64,000 nt of DNA from assembly GCF_001553455.1 (NCBI RefSeq), contig NZ_BBOX01000121.1, positions 1 to 64,000 on the forward strand. The letters are read 5' to 3'. The DNA comes from Streptomyces hygroscopicus subsp. hygroscopicus. GTDB lineage: Bacteria > Actinomycetota > Actinomycetes > Streptomycetales > Streptomycetaceae. The position numbers and the translations under genes are program-made. The notes beneath the pieces are model-generated. The model did not search any database. It worked only from the letters and a program-made list of their open reading frames with translations, and was not told where the DNA came from. Shown here in pieces: positions 1 through 8,584 of this stretch; position 1 is the stretch's first letter; each line of letters starts with the position of its first letter.

Positions 1-130
1 GCCAGAGGGAGGGCGTGCCGGGGTTGGGAGGGGCGTGCCGGGGGCGGGGCCGGGGTGCCGGGCTGGGGACGGTGTGGCGGGGGCGGAAACGGCGTGCCGG
101 GGCTGAGAGGGCGTGCCGGGGGCCGGGTAG
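1..130. repeat. G-rich degenerate short repeats
   Basis: The first 130 bases are built from imperfect copies of a GGGGCGTGCCGGG-like unit. I see no supportable coding frame here or in the rest of positions 1-487, apart from a short hairpin at 195-213. The G-runs on one strand could fold into quadruplexes, but that is inference from composition only. Confidence 0.5.
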
Positions 131-194
131 GGGCGAGGCGGCGGGCCCGGCGCACACGTTGCCCGGCCCCTCCGTCCCGCACGCCCGGCCATTC

Positions 195-213
195 GGGTGA
201 CGTGGCGTCACCC
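195..213. promoter_or_regulatory. 8-bp inverted repeat (GGGTGACG/CGTCACCC)
   Basis: A perfect 8-bp inverted repeat with a 3-base centre (TGG). It could be an operator for a gene outside the left edge, or the stem of a weak terminator. It lies about 275 bp beyond the 3' end of the ribosomal protection gene, so it is unlikely to be that gene's own terminator. Confidence 0.35.
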
Positions 214-487
214 TTCTTGTGGTGGCCTACGTCGGATGGATTACTGAAAGTGTGCGGTGGAGCCCCCGCCGGTTTCTTGCGGCGCTGGGGTCGCCGCGTC
301 CTCGCCGGTGCCGGGCGCCAGGCGTACCGCGAGGAGGGCCGGGCGGGCGTTCCGATGCCCGTGGTCGCGCGCCGGACCGCCGTGAGCGCGAGCGGGTCCA
401 GCCCGTCCGGTCCCGTCCGGGCCCATCCTCCTTTCCCGTCCTCCTTCCCGCGCAGGGTGCTTGTGCCCGCGTCGCCGCGCCGGGGAG

Positions 488-2707
488 CTAGGACCCGAGG
501 GCCGGGGCCGCTCCGGCGCGCAGCGGCCGGTCGGCACACGGCCGGGACCACCACACGCCCTGGCCGTGCGTCAGCCGCGGCAGGACGCGCTCGAACCCGT
601 GCACCCGGCGGACCGGGATCTCGCCCCGGAGCAGCCGGCCCGTGGCACCGTCCACGCTCTCGCCGATGTCCGCCTCGGCGGCGGCGAGACGGGCGGTGAC
701 CGCGGCGAGCGCCTCCGTCGGGATCTCCAGCTCGAAGGCGTGGTACGGCTCGTACACCCGCCACCCGGCCCGCTCCAGGGCCTGCCCGAGCACTCGTGGG
801 GTGACCTCGCGGAAGTCGCCCGCGGTGCTCACGGGGCCGATGAACCCGGAGCGGACGAGCACGACCCGGCAGTCCGTCACCGAACGCCCGCGCGGCCCGC
901 GGAACAGCGTCTCATGCACGGTCTCCTCGATCGCGGTGTGGAACGCGCGGGGCAGCGCGCCCAGTTCGGTCTCGTAGCCGAAGACCACCCCGGCGCCGCG
1001 TGCGGTGGGTTCGACGCGCAGTCCGACGGTCGCCCACGGCCCGGTGTGGCCGGTGCGGGCGATCTCGTGATGGGCCTCGCCGACCCCCGAGGGGCGTTCG
1101 ACGAGCACCGGGCGGCTCGGTTCGAAGTCGGCCTCGATGCCGTAGTCCTGCACCAGCGTGGCCGCGATGATCTCCTTCTGGACCTCCCCGTACAGCAGCA
1201 CCGAGGTGGCTCCGCCCGGCATCGCCCGCGCGTGGATCAGCGGGTCCTGATCGGCCAGGTCGAGCAGCGCGGTGTGCAGCCGGGACGCGGCGGCGGCGCC
1301 GGGCTCGCGGGCGTGGACGAGGGTCTGGAGGCTGGGCGCCGCGAAGTGCGGCTGCTGGGCGCCGTCCCTGTTGTCCCTGTGGGAGCTGTGGGCGCTGCCA
1401 CCGCTGTCGTCTCCGATGGACCTCTGGGTGCTGTCATCCCTGCCGTCTCCGTTGAGCCTGTTGGCGCTGTTGGCCCTGGCGGCCCTGCCGTCTCCCTCGT
1501 CCCCCTCCTCTCCACCGGCGGACGGTCCCGGGGCGGCTCCCAGCCGGTCGCCGACCCGGACCCCGGGCAGCCCCTTGATCCTCGCGATGTTGCCGGCGGT
1601 CAGCGGTCCCCGTGCGGACTCCGCCCGCCCGATGACCTCCAGGGCGGTGATCTGCCCGGTGTGCTCGGTCACGGCGCCGCCGGGCTCGCGGCGGTACAGC
1701 GTCACCCGCTGCCTCAGCCGCACCTCACCGGAGAACAGCCGCAGATACGCCGTACGGCCGCCCCGGGCGCCGCCGCTGGGGTTCCCGCCGCGGTTGCCCT
1801 TCCCCTTGCCGTTCCCGCCGCCTTTGCCGTTTCCCCTGGCCGTGCCGTGTCCGCCGTGCCCGCTGTGCCCGCCGGGTCCGCCGCCCCCGTCGCGCTCGAC
1901 GGCGAAGACCGTGCCCCGCGGCTCCGGCCCGCCCGGTGCGGGCGGCACCAGCCGCGCGACCCCCTCGACCAGCGCCCCGACACCCTGTCCGCTGAGCGCC
2001 GAGCCGAAGAAGACCGGATGCGCCAGCCCCTCCGCCGTACGGGCCGCCAGCGCGGCCCACACCTCCTCGGCCGAGGGGAGCGGACCGTCCACGACCCGCG
2101 CGAGCAGCGCGTCATCGGTCTCGGCCAGCACCTCGGCCGCCTCGGTACGCACCCCAGGATCGTCCAGGGAGCGCGGCCGGACGTGGGCGTTCCGTGTGCC
2201 CAGGTCCCGTACCTCCGTCAGGGGGACGAGATGCGGTGCCAGGGTGCGCCGGATGTCGGCCAGCAGCCCTTCGTCACGGGCGCCCGCACGGTCGATCTTG
2301 TTGATGAAGAGCAGCACCGGAAGCCGCAGCCGCCGCAGCGTCTTCATCAGCACGCGGGTCTGCGCCTGGACGCCCTCGACGGCGGACAGCACGAGGACCG
2401 CGCCGTCGAGCACCCCGAGGGCGCGTTCGACCTCGGCGATGAAGTCGGAGTGCCCGGGGGTGTCGATCAGGTTGATCTGGGTGTCCCCGGTGGTGAAGGA
2501 CGCGACCGCGCTCCGCACGGTGATCCCGCGCTGCCGCTCGATCTCGCCCGTGTCGGTCTGGGTGTCCCCGGCGTCGACGCTGCCGAGCCGGTCGATCACC
2601 CCGGCGTCGTAGAGCAGCCGCTCGGTGAGGCTGGTCTTACCGGCGTCGACATGGGCGAGCACGCCGATGTTGAGGGTCGTCCGTGAGACCCGTGGAGAGC
2701 TGTGCAT
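488..2707 (-). CDS. TetM/OtrA-like ribosomal protection GTPase
   Basis: A translation-factor GTPase of the tetracycline ribosomal protection class (EF-G-like), which releases drug from the ribosome using GTP. The G1 motif AHVDAGKTS is near residue 18, G3 DTPGHSDF near 85 and G4 INKID near 135. The C-terminal half matches EF-G domains IV-V and includes GPVSTAGDF, the equivalent of the TetM loop (PVSTPADF) that reaches the drug site. Family members are usually about 640 residues. This one is 739 because of two low-complexity insertions, one Gly/His/Lys-rich near residues 270-315 and one Asp/Ser/Asn-rich near 395-455. I chose the ATG at 2707 because the GTPase domain begins directly after it; further upstream the frame loses protein character. 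It stands alone, 430 bp downstream of a TetR gene on the same strand. Whether it confers resistance or is a housekeeping paralogue cannot be told from sequence. Confidence 0.85.
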   Translation of the reverse strand: MHSSPRVSRTTLNIGVLAHVDAGKTSLTERLLYDAGVIDRLGSVDAGDTQTDTGEIERQRGITVRSAVASFTTGDTQINLIDTPGHSDFIAEVERALGVLDGAVLVLSAVEGVQAQTRVLMKTLRRLRLPVLLFINKIDRAGARDEGLLADIRRTLAPHLVPLTEVRDLGTRNAHVRPRSLDDPGVRTEAAEVLAETDDALLARVVDGPLPSAEEVWAALAARTAEGLAHPVFFGSALSGQGVGALVEGVARLVPPAPGGPEPRGTVFAVERDGGGGPGGHSGHGGHGTARGNGKGGGNGKGKGNRGGNPSGGARGGRTAYLRLFSGEVRLRQRVTLYRREPGGAVTEHTGQITALEVIGRAESARGPLTAGNIARIKGLPGVRVGDRLGAAPGPSAGGEEGDEGDGRAARANSANRLNGDGRDDSTQRSIGDDSGGSAHSSHRDNRDGAQQPHFAAPSLQTLVHAREPGAAAASRLHTALLDLADQDPLIHARAMPGGATSVLLYGEVQKEIIAATLVQDYGIEADFEPSRPVLVERPSGVGEAHHEIARTGHTGPWATVGLRVEPTARGAGVVFGYETELGALPRAFHTAIEETVHETLFRGPRGRSVTDCRVVLVRSGFIGPVSTAGDFREVTPRVLGQALERAGWRVYEPYHAFELEIPTEALAAVTARLAAAEADIGESVDGATGRLLRGEIPVRRVHGFERVLPRLTHGQGVWWSRPCADRPLRAGAAPALGS

Positions 2708-3138
2708 GGATGCTGATGTCCTCGAAAACGGTCGTCCGGTGGGGGAGTTGAGTCGTTCCGAGGAATCGGCGCATCTGATGCTCTCCTGCTCGTGGGGTTC
2801 CTGGTCGCCGGACATCCTGGACAGGAGGGCGGGCGGAGGCAACCGATTTTTCACCCGTGGGCGGCCCGTCGGCAGGCGGGACGGAATCACCAGCCCTGTG
2901 GCCAGGTCACCGGGGGGTACCGGCGGGCCGGTGCCGCGCTGGTCCACCCGGACCTCGGGCACCCTCGGGCACCGGCGACCTCCGCACCGCGCGTCAGGGC
3001 GCGGCGCTCGACGGCATGCGGCTGACTGAGTGTTGCCGTTCACCGAAAGGCCGGTGCAGACGTTCCAGATGGTGGGGCGACGGCGTGATGGCGTGACGAG
3101 GTGAGGGGGGAGCGCGGGCGCGTCGGGGGAGGGTGGCG
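2708..3138. other. Intergenic region, possible long leader
   Basis: No supportable gene is seen. The stretch would hold the promoter and 5' leader of the ribosomal protection gene. Tet(M)-type genes often have attenuator leaders, but I could not identify a convincing leader peptide or terminator/antiterminator pair. Short GC-rich direct repeats (GGGCACC) occur near 2955-2985. Confidence 0.35.
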
Positions 3139-3744
3139 CTAGGAGGCGAGGCGGCGGACGATCCGGCGCAGTTGGTCGGCGTAGTGCTCGCGGAACTCCG
3201 GTGAGTCCGGGTCGGCGCCGAAGAACCGGCGCACGGCGTGCGGCATCGTCGCGGGTGCCGCGACCATGCTGACGCACAGCAACATCGCCATAGCGGGGTC
3301 GATCTCCTCCGCGATCTCTCCTTCCGCCTGGCGGCGGCGCAGGTCGGAGAGGTCTTCGGGGTCCTCCTCCGGTACGGCTCCGGCCAGACCGCACCAGGCG
3401 TTGAGGCGGGTCCCCCGGGGGTCGGCGAAGGCTTCCTCCAGGTAGCGGGCGACGAGCTGATCGAGGGGGAGCGCCGGATCGTTGAACGCCGCCTCGCGCC
3501 GCAGCCACTGGCGGCCCAGCTCCTTGTAGAGCCCTTCCTTGCCGCCGAAGTGGTAGGTGATGAGCTGCTTGTTGAGGCCCGCCCGGTCCGCGATGTCCTG
3601 GACGCGGGCGCCCGCGTAGCCCTTCTCGGAGAACTCGTCCATGGCCGCCTCCAGCAGCAGCCGCCGGGAGCGCTCGGGGTCCAGTTTGCGCTCCTCGGGG
3701 GCGGGGGCGGGGGCGCGGCGGGGCCTCTTCGGCGTCCCCTGCAT
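3139..3744 (-). CDS. TetR family transcriptional regulator
   Basis: A 201-residue one-component repressor. Residues about 20-70 form a TetR helix-turn-helix with the usual [19 protein letters not shown] start and [17 protein letters not shown] recognition region. The rest is an all-helical ligand-binding and dimerisation domain typical of the family. A basic Pro/Ala-rich stretch ([14 protein letters not shown]) precedes the HTH. It is transcribed divergently from the NAD(P)-binding gene at 3907, and a perfect palindrome lies between the two starts. It therefore very likely represses that gene and itself in response to an unknown small molecule. Confidence 0.9.
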   Translation of the reverse strand: MQGTPKRPRRAPAPAPEERKLDPERSRRLLLEAAMDEFSEKGYAGARVQDIADRAGLNKQLITYHFGGKEGLYKELGRQWLRREAAFNDPALPLDQLVARYLEEAFADPRGTRLNAWCGLAGAVPEEDPEDLSDLRRRQAEGEIAEEIDPAMAMLLCVSMVAAPATMPHAVRRFFGADPDSPEFREHYADQLRRIVRRLAS

Positions 3745-3840
3745 CGTGGTCAGCTCCTCTTCTCCTGCTCGGTCCGGACAGGCTAGCCGGGGGCGTCCGG
3801 GCGGCCCCCCACCATGGTCTCATCTATGCGTTTGACAAGA

Positions 3841-3856
3841 TCATCCAGTTGGATGA
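3841..3856. promoter_or_regulatory. Palindromic operator candidate TCATCCA-GT-TGGATGA
   Basis: A perfect 7-2-7 inverted repeat in the gap between the divergent tetR and NAD(P)-binding genes. It starts 4 bases after a TTGACA hexamer at 3832-3837, so bound repressor would block polymerase. Size and placement fit a TetR operator; its ownership is inferred from position. Confidence 0.6.
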
Positions 3857-3906
3857 AGTCTGCCTCCGGGTATCGACGGAACGCAGGAGAAACGAGGAGG
3901 CACAAC

Positions 3907-4728
3907 ATGTTCGTGGTGACCGGAGCCACCGGGAACGTCGGCGGCCATGTGGTGAAGGAGCTGGTCGAGGCGGGCGCCGAGGTGGTCGGGCTCACCCGCG
4001 ACCCCGAGACGGCCCGGCTGCCGGAGGGCGTCCGGGCGGCCAGGACCGAGGAACTGCCCCTGGAGGGCGCCACCGGGCTGTTCCTCAACCCGGCGGTGGT
4101 GTGGCAGCTGGGCGCGGACCCGCTGCTGACGCGGGCCAGGGAGTGCGGGGTGCGGCGGATCGTGATGCTGTCGTCCTCGTCCGTCCTGGACGCGGGCCCG
4201 GACAACCCCATCGGCACCCGCCACCTCGGGCTGGAGCGCGCGATCGAGGGTTCGGGGCTGGAGTGGACGTTCGTCCGGCCGGGCGCGTTCGCCGCCAACG
4301 CGATGCAGTGGGCGGATCAGATCAAGGCCGGGGATGTGGTGTACGGACCGTACGCCGAGGCCCAGACCGCCCCGATCCACGAGGCCGACATGGGCGCGGT
4401 CGCGGCCCGCGCGCTGCTCGACGACGCGCTGGTCGGCCAGGCGCCCGTGCTGTCCGGACCCGAGTCGCTGACCTTCGCCGACCAGGTGCGCATCATCGGC
4501 GAGGCCATCGGACGGCCGCTGCGGTACGAGGAGCTTCCCCGGGAGGTGGCGCGGGAACGGATGCTGGGCGGGCACCTGACCCCGGACATCGCGGACTCGC
4601 TGCTGAACATGTTCGCGGAGTGCGTCGGCCGCCCCGCCGAGATCTCCCAGGAGACCGAGCGCGTCACGGGCCGCCCCGGGCGTACCTTCGCGCAGTGGGC
4701 GGAGGACCACGTGGCCGCGTTCCGCTGA
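3907..4728 (+). CDS. NmrA-like NAD(P)-binding protein
   Basis: A 273-residue atypical short-chain dehydrogenase of the NmrA/NAD(P)H-binding type. The N-terminus MFVVTGATGNVGGHVV carries the Rossmann TGxxGxxG motif. The family includes NAD(P)H-dependent quinone reductases and redox sensors that lack the full catalytic Tyr-Lys pair. I see no YxxxK here; a Ser-rich segment (MLSSSSVLDAG) sits where that site usually lies. The start at 3907 is preceded by a strong AGGAGG ribosome-binding site; an upstream in-frame ATG at 3814 lies before the promoter and operator and is rejected. Likely controlled by the divergent TetR. A strong hairpin follows the stop. Confidence 0.85.
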   Translation: MFVVTGATGNVGGHVVKELVEAGAEVVGLTRDPETARLPEGVRAARTEELPLEGATGLFLNPAVVWQLGADPLLTRARECGVRRIVMLSSSSVLDAGPDNPIGTRHLGLERAIEGSGLEWTFVRPGAFAANAMQWADQIKAGDVVYGPYAEAQTAPIHEADMGAVAARALLDDALVGQAPVLSGPESLTFADQVRIIGEAIGRPLRYEELPREVARERMLGGHLTPDIADSLLNMFAECVGRPAEISQETERVTGRPGRTFAQWAEDHVAAFR

Positions 4729-4743
4729 GGCGCTCCGGCGCCG

Positions 4744-4780
4744 ACACCCCAGCCCCGGGCGCGCGCTGGGGCTGGGGTGT
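4744..4780 (+). terminator. Strong hairpin terminator
   Basis: A perfect 13-bp stem (ACACCCCAGCCCC at 4744-4756 and its complement at 4768-4780) with an 11-base loop, 15 bases after the stop of the NAD(P)-binding gene. There is no U-tract, which is common for Streptomyces terminators. Confidence 0.75.
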
Positions 4781-4980
4781 GTTCGGGGGCTGGGGTGCGC
4801 CCTGGGGCTGGGGCGTGTTCGGGTCGGGGGTGCGCATTGGGTCTGGGGTGGTCCGTGGCTGGGGTGTGCCGGTGGGCCTGGGATGGTCCGGGGCTGGGTT
4901 GCGCATCGGGTCTGGGTGCGCTCGGGTCTGGGGTGGTCCCGGGCTGGGGCGTGCCGGTGGGCCCGGGGGCATGCCGGTGG
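4781..4980. repeat. Degenerate GGGCTGGGGTGTG-type repeat array
   Basis: About 200 bp of imperfect copies of the right arm of the preceding terminator (GGGGCTGGGGTG variants), apparently grown from it. No gene is supportable between 4729 and 5192. The plus strand is strongly G-rich, so quadruplex formation is possible. Confidence 0.55.
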
Positions 4981-5192
4981 GTGCTGACGTTCCGTTCCCC
5001 TGGGAGCCGCCCGGGGGAGCGCCGGGGGGAGCGACCAGGGAGCGTGGGGAAAGGGCTGGACGCGGGGCGCGTACGGCGGGTGTGGCGGGTGTGGCGGGTG
5101 CGGGTATCGCGGGGGCGGGGCGGGGGCGGTCGTGGGGCTGGGTACGGGCATACGGCTAACCCGGCGGGGCGGAACAGGCCCGTGCGTCCGTG

Positions 5193-6368
5193 TCAGGAGG
5201 CGGTGCGGGTGCCCCGCTTGCCCGGCTGCTTCTTCGCGGTGGTCTTCTTGGCCGCGGTCTTCTTCCCGGCCCCGGTCTTTGCCCCGGTCTTCTTCCCGGC
5301 GGCTTTCTCCGCGGTCTTCTCCGTAGGCTCCTGTGCCGCCTCCTCCGCGGACTTCGTCCCGCTCTTCCTCGCCCCCGCCGTCTTCTTCCCGCCCGCGGGG
5401 GGCTTCTTCGCGGCGGCGGCCTTCTTCGCCGGGGCCTTCTTGGCGGCGGCTTTCTTCTCCGGCTTCTCCGCCTTCTCTGGCTTCTCCGGCTTTTCCGGGG
5501 CTTGCTTCGCGGCGGCCTTCTTACGGCCGCGCAGATGGGTGACCGTCGCCTTCTCGCGCTCCGCGCCCTCCTCCCCGGCCTCCTCCTCGCCCCGGGCCCG
5601 CCGGGCGCTGCGGACGCTCTCCTGCAGCGCCGCCACCAGGTCGACCACCTGCGCGCCCGCGGGCTGCTCGCCGGGCTCGGCGACTGGGACGGCGCCGGAC
5701 ATCTTCGCCGCCACCAGTTCCTCCAGCGCCTCGTGGTACTCGTCGCGCAGGTCGCCCAGGTCCACCTCGCCGAGCGTCTCCATCAGAGTGTCGGCGAGGT
5801 CCAGTTCGGCCGGTTTGACGGTCACCTTCTCCTTGGGGGCCACCCCCGTGGACTCGCGCACCTCGTCCGGCCAGACCAGCCGGTGCAGCGCGAGGGTGTC
5901 GTCCACGACGCGGAGCACCCCGAGCCGCTCGCGGCCACGGTGGGCGTATTTGGCGATGGCGACCTTCTGGCTGCGCTTGAGCGCCTCGCGCAGCAGGGTG
6001 TACGGCTTGGCCGCGGCGGCGCCACCGGTGCCCAGGTAGTAGGCGTCGCCCATCTGGAGCGGATCGATCTCCGAGGCGGAGACGAACGCCTCGATCTCCA
6101 GGGTGTGGGTGGTGGGCAGCGCCAGCGCCGCCATGTCCTCGTCAGTGATGGGGATCAGCGCGCCGTCCGCGTCCTCGTACGCCCGCCCGATCTCGCTCGT
6201 CTCGACCGGCTCGTCCTCCAGCTCACAGACCTTGCGGTAGCGGATGCGACCGCTGTCGCGGGTGTGGATCTGCCGGAACGAGATGGAGTGATCCTCGGTC
6301 GCCGGATACATCTTGATCGGAATGCTCACCAGACCGAACGAAATGTTCCCGTTCCAGATAGATCGCAT
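5193..6368 (-). CDS. ku: Non-homologous end-joining protein Ku
   Basis: Bacterial Ku, a ring-forming homodimer that binds DNA double-strand ends and recruits LigD. Residues 1-250 match the Ku core, starting MRSIWNGNISFGLVSIPIK. After residue about 280 comes a tail of about 110 residues made of Lys/Ala/Pro repeats (KKAAAKKAPAKKAAAAKK type), like histone H1 tails. Such tails on actinobacterial Ku bind DNA and help threading. Total length 391 is long for the family (usually 270-320) because of this tail. An AAGGGA ribosome-binding site precedes the ATG. The gene is divergent from the LigD polymerase gene with only 30 bp between start codons, which fits a joint NHEJ unit. Confidence 0.95.
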   Translation of the reverse strand: MRSIWNGNISFGLVSIPIKMYPATEDHSISFRQIHTRDSGRIRYRKVCELEDEPVETSEIGRAYEDADGALIPITDEDMAALALPTTHTLEIEAFVSASEIDPLQMGDAYYLGTGGAAAAKPYTLLREALKRSQKVAIAKYAHRGRERLGVLRVVDDTLALHRLVWPDEVRESTGVAPKEKVTVKPAELDLADTLMETLGEVDLGDLRDEYHEALEELVAAKMSGAVPVAEPGEQPAGAQVVDLVAALQESVRSARRARGEEEAGEEGAEREKATVTHLRGRKKAAAKQAPEKPEKPEKAEKPEKKAAAKKAPAKKAAAAKKPPAGGKKTAGARKSGTKSAEEAAQEPTEKTAEKAAGKKTGAKTGAGKKTAAKKTTAKKQPGKRGTRTAS

Positions 6369-6398
6369 ACTTGATCCCTTTCATGAGATTCTTATCGT

Positions 6399-7520
6399 AT
6401 GTCCCCGATCGCGGAGGTGGAGGGGCGGCGGATCGCGCTCAAGAACCTCGACAAGGTCATCCATCCGGCCACCGGCACCACGAAGGGCGAGCTGCTGCAC
6501 TACCTGGCGTCGGCCGCGGACCCGCTCCTCGGCCATCTGCGGGGACGGCCGCTGGCGTTCCTGCGCTACCCGGACGGGCCCGACGGACAGAAGTTCTTCA
6601 CCAAGAACCCGCCTCCGGGCACCCCCTCCTGGGTGACGACCGCCGAGGTCACCCGCCATGAGGGGGAGACCGCGCGGCAGGTGCTGGTGCAGGACCTGCC
6701 CTCGCTGATGTGGGCGGCCAACCTGGTGGTCGAGTTCCACGCCCCGATGTGGCGCGACGACCTGGGCGTGGGCATCGCCGACCGGCTCGTCTTCGACCTC
6801 GACCCCGGACCGCCCGCCACGATCGTGGACTGCCGCGCCGTCGCCGTCTGGCTGCGCGAACGGCTGCGCGCCGACGGCCTTACGGCTTACGCCAAGACCA
6901 GCGGCTCCAAGGGGCTGCATCTGCTGGTGCCGGTGGAGCCGACCGCTTCCCGGCGGACCACCGCCTACGCCAGACGGCTGGCCCAGGAAGCCGCGGTCGC
7001 CCTGCCGGACCTGGTCGCCCGCAAGATGACCCGTTCGCTGCGGCCGGGGAAGGTGTACGTGGACTTCAGCCAGAACGCGGCCGCGAAGACCACCGCCGCG
7101 CCGTACACCCCCCGCGCCCGCCCCGAACCGGCCGTCTCCACGCCCGTCACCTGGGAGGAGGTGGAGGAGTGCCGCACTCCCGAGGCGCTGTCCTTCCTGA
7201 TCGACGACATCCCCGGGCGGCTCGACCGCCACGGGGATCTGCTCGCCCCGCTCCTTGACCCCGCGCGGGCGCGCCCGCTGCCGACGGGCGGCGGGAGGGG
7301 TGCCGACTTCGGGGGCGGCGGCGAGGAGATCGACGACGAGGACAGCGGAGAGGGCTGGGACGAGAACGGCGCGGACAGCGGAGAGGGAAACGAGGAGGGC
7401 GGCGGCGCGGAAAGCGGCGAGAACAGCGGCGGCGAGAACAGCGGCGGTGACGACAATGGCGAGGCCAGCGGTAAGGACAGCGGCGGTAAGGACAGTGGCG
7501 AGGGCGCGGCCGGCCGATGA
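6399..7520 (+). CDS. ligD: LigD-type NHEJ polymerase/primase
   Basis: Stand-alone polymerase domain of LigD (archaeo-eukaryotic primase fold), which fills gaps with ribonucleotides during end joining. The catalytic DxD is visible in LVFDLDPGPP (near residue 130), followed by AYAKTSGSKGLHLLVPV, the conserved block with the later catalytic and nucleotide-binding residues. The domain ends near residue 290. The last 80-90 residues are an acidic Gly/Ser/Asp/Glu tail with GEN/SGG repeats, unlike anything needed for catalysis. In many bacteria this domain is fused to the ligase; here the next gene encodes the ligase separately and overlaps by 4 bp (ATGA). The start at 6399 is only 30 bp from the Ku start. 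Confidence 0.92.
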   Translation: MSPIAEVEGRRIALKNLDKVIHPATGTTKGELLHYLASAADPLLGHLRGRPLAFLRYPDGPDGQKFFTKNPPPGTPSWVTTAEVTRHEGETARQVLVQDLPSLMWAANLVVEFHAPMWRDDLGVGIADRLVFDLDPGPPATIVDCRAVAVWLRERLRADGLTAYAKTSGSKGLHLLVPVEPTASRRTTAYARRLAQEAAVALPDLVARKMTRSLRPGKVYVDFSQNAAAKTTAAPYTPRARPEPAVSTPVTWEEVEECRTPEALSFLIDDIPGRLDRHGDLLAPLLDPARARPLPTGGGRGADFGGGGEEIDDEDSGEGWDENGADSGEGNEEGGGAESGENSGGENSGGDDNGEASGKDSGGKDSGEGAAGR

Positions 7521-8470
7521 CCCCCCGTGAACTGCCTCTCCAGCCGCCCGTGGACGTGGCGCTGGCCCGCGCCGTTCCCACCCTGCCGACCGCCCCGCCC
7601 GGACGGCGGCTGGCGTACGAGCCGAAGTTCGACGGCCATCGGCTGCTGATCTTCCGGCTGGAGGACGCCGTAAGGATGCAGGCCCGCTCCGGCCGCATCA
7701 TCACCCGCGCCTTCCCCGATCTGGAGACCGCCGCCCGGCCGCTTCCGCCCGGCACCGTCCTCGACGGTGAGGTGGTGGTGTGGGCCGGCGGCCGTACGGA
7801 CTTCGCCGCCGTCCAGAAGCGTGCCTTCGCCGCCTCCGGGTCCCGGGCGAGCCGGCTCGCCCGGGAACTGCCCGCCTCCTACGCCGCCTTCGACCTGCTC
7901 GCGACCGGTGCGGAGGATCTGCGGCCGCTTCCGTACGCACAGCGCCGCGCCCGGTTGATGGCGCTCCTCGAACCGCTCGGCCCGCCGTTGCAGGCCGTCC
8001 CGATGACCACCGATCCGGGCCTCGCCGCCACGTGGTACGAGGCGCTTCCGGAGATCGGCGTGGAGGGCCTGGTCATCAAGGACCTCGACCAGCCCTACCG
8101 GCCGGGCCGCCACTGGCGGAAGGTGCGCCATTCGGAGACCCGGGACGCCGTCGTCGTCGGCGTCGTCGGCCCCCGGCTCCGCCCGCGCGCCCTCGCGCTG
8201 GTGCTCCCCGGCGACGACCAGCCCGTGATCTCCGCCCCGCTCTCCCCGGGCGTCCGCGCCCAGCTCACCACGGCCCTGCGGGAACGGCCTGACCGGCCTG
8301 ACCGGCCCGCACCCCAGCCCCCGCCCGGCGAACTCCCCACCGCACCGGACCGGGTCGGCGCCGAGATCGCCTACCTCCCGATCGCCCCGGACCTGACGGT
8401 CGAGGTCCGCCAGGAGAGCACGGTCCGCCACGCGGCGACGACGGTCATCCGCCTCCGTGTCCCCGACTGA
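7517..8470 (+). CDS. ATP-dependent DNA ligase (LigD ligase domain)
   Basis: A 317-residue ATP-dependent ligase of the LigD type that seals breaks after Ku and polymerase action. Motif I, EPKFDGHR (near residue 35), holds the adenylated lysine. RSGRIITRAFPD is the motif Ia region, LDGEVVVW is motif III, AAFDLLA is motif IIIa, and EGLVIKDL is motif IV with WRKVRH as motif V. A short OB-fold follows. It overlaps the polymerase gene by ATGA, so translation is coupled. Together with Ku it makes a complete three-gene NHEJ set. Confidence 0.92.
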   Translation: MTPRELPLQPPVDVALARAVPTLPTAPPGRRLAYEPKFDGHRLLIFRLEDAVRMQARSGRIITRAFPDLETAARPLPPGTVLDGEVVVWAGGRTDFAAVQKRAFAASGSRASRLARELPASYAAFDLLATGAEDLRPLPYAQRRARLMALLEPLGPPLQAVPMTTDPGLAATWYEALPEIGVEGLVIKDLDQPYRPGRHWRKVRHSETRDAVVVGVVGPRLRPRALALVLPGDDQPVISAPLSPGVRAQLTTALRERPDRPDRPAPQPPPGELPTAPDRVGAEIAYLPIAPDLTVEVRQESTVRHAATTVIRLRVPD

Positions 8471-8584
8471 CATCCCCGCTCCGCGCTGCCGCCCCGGGCC
8501 GAGCGGCGGGTCGGGTCCCGGGCCGAAAAGGCGACCCGGGCGGCGGGCCGGGCCTCGGGCCGAGGTGGCGACCCGGGCGGTGGG

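Noticed and set aside
461-2686. Long plus-strand open frame opposite the ribosomal protection gene
   Set aside because: It is the antisense shadow of a strongly conserved GTPase gene; its translation is Gly/Pro/Val repeats with no domain.
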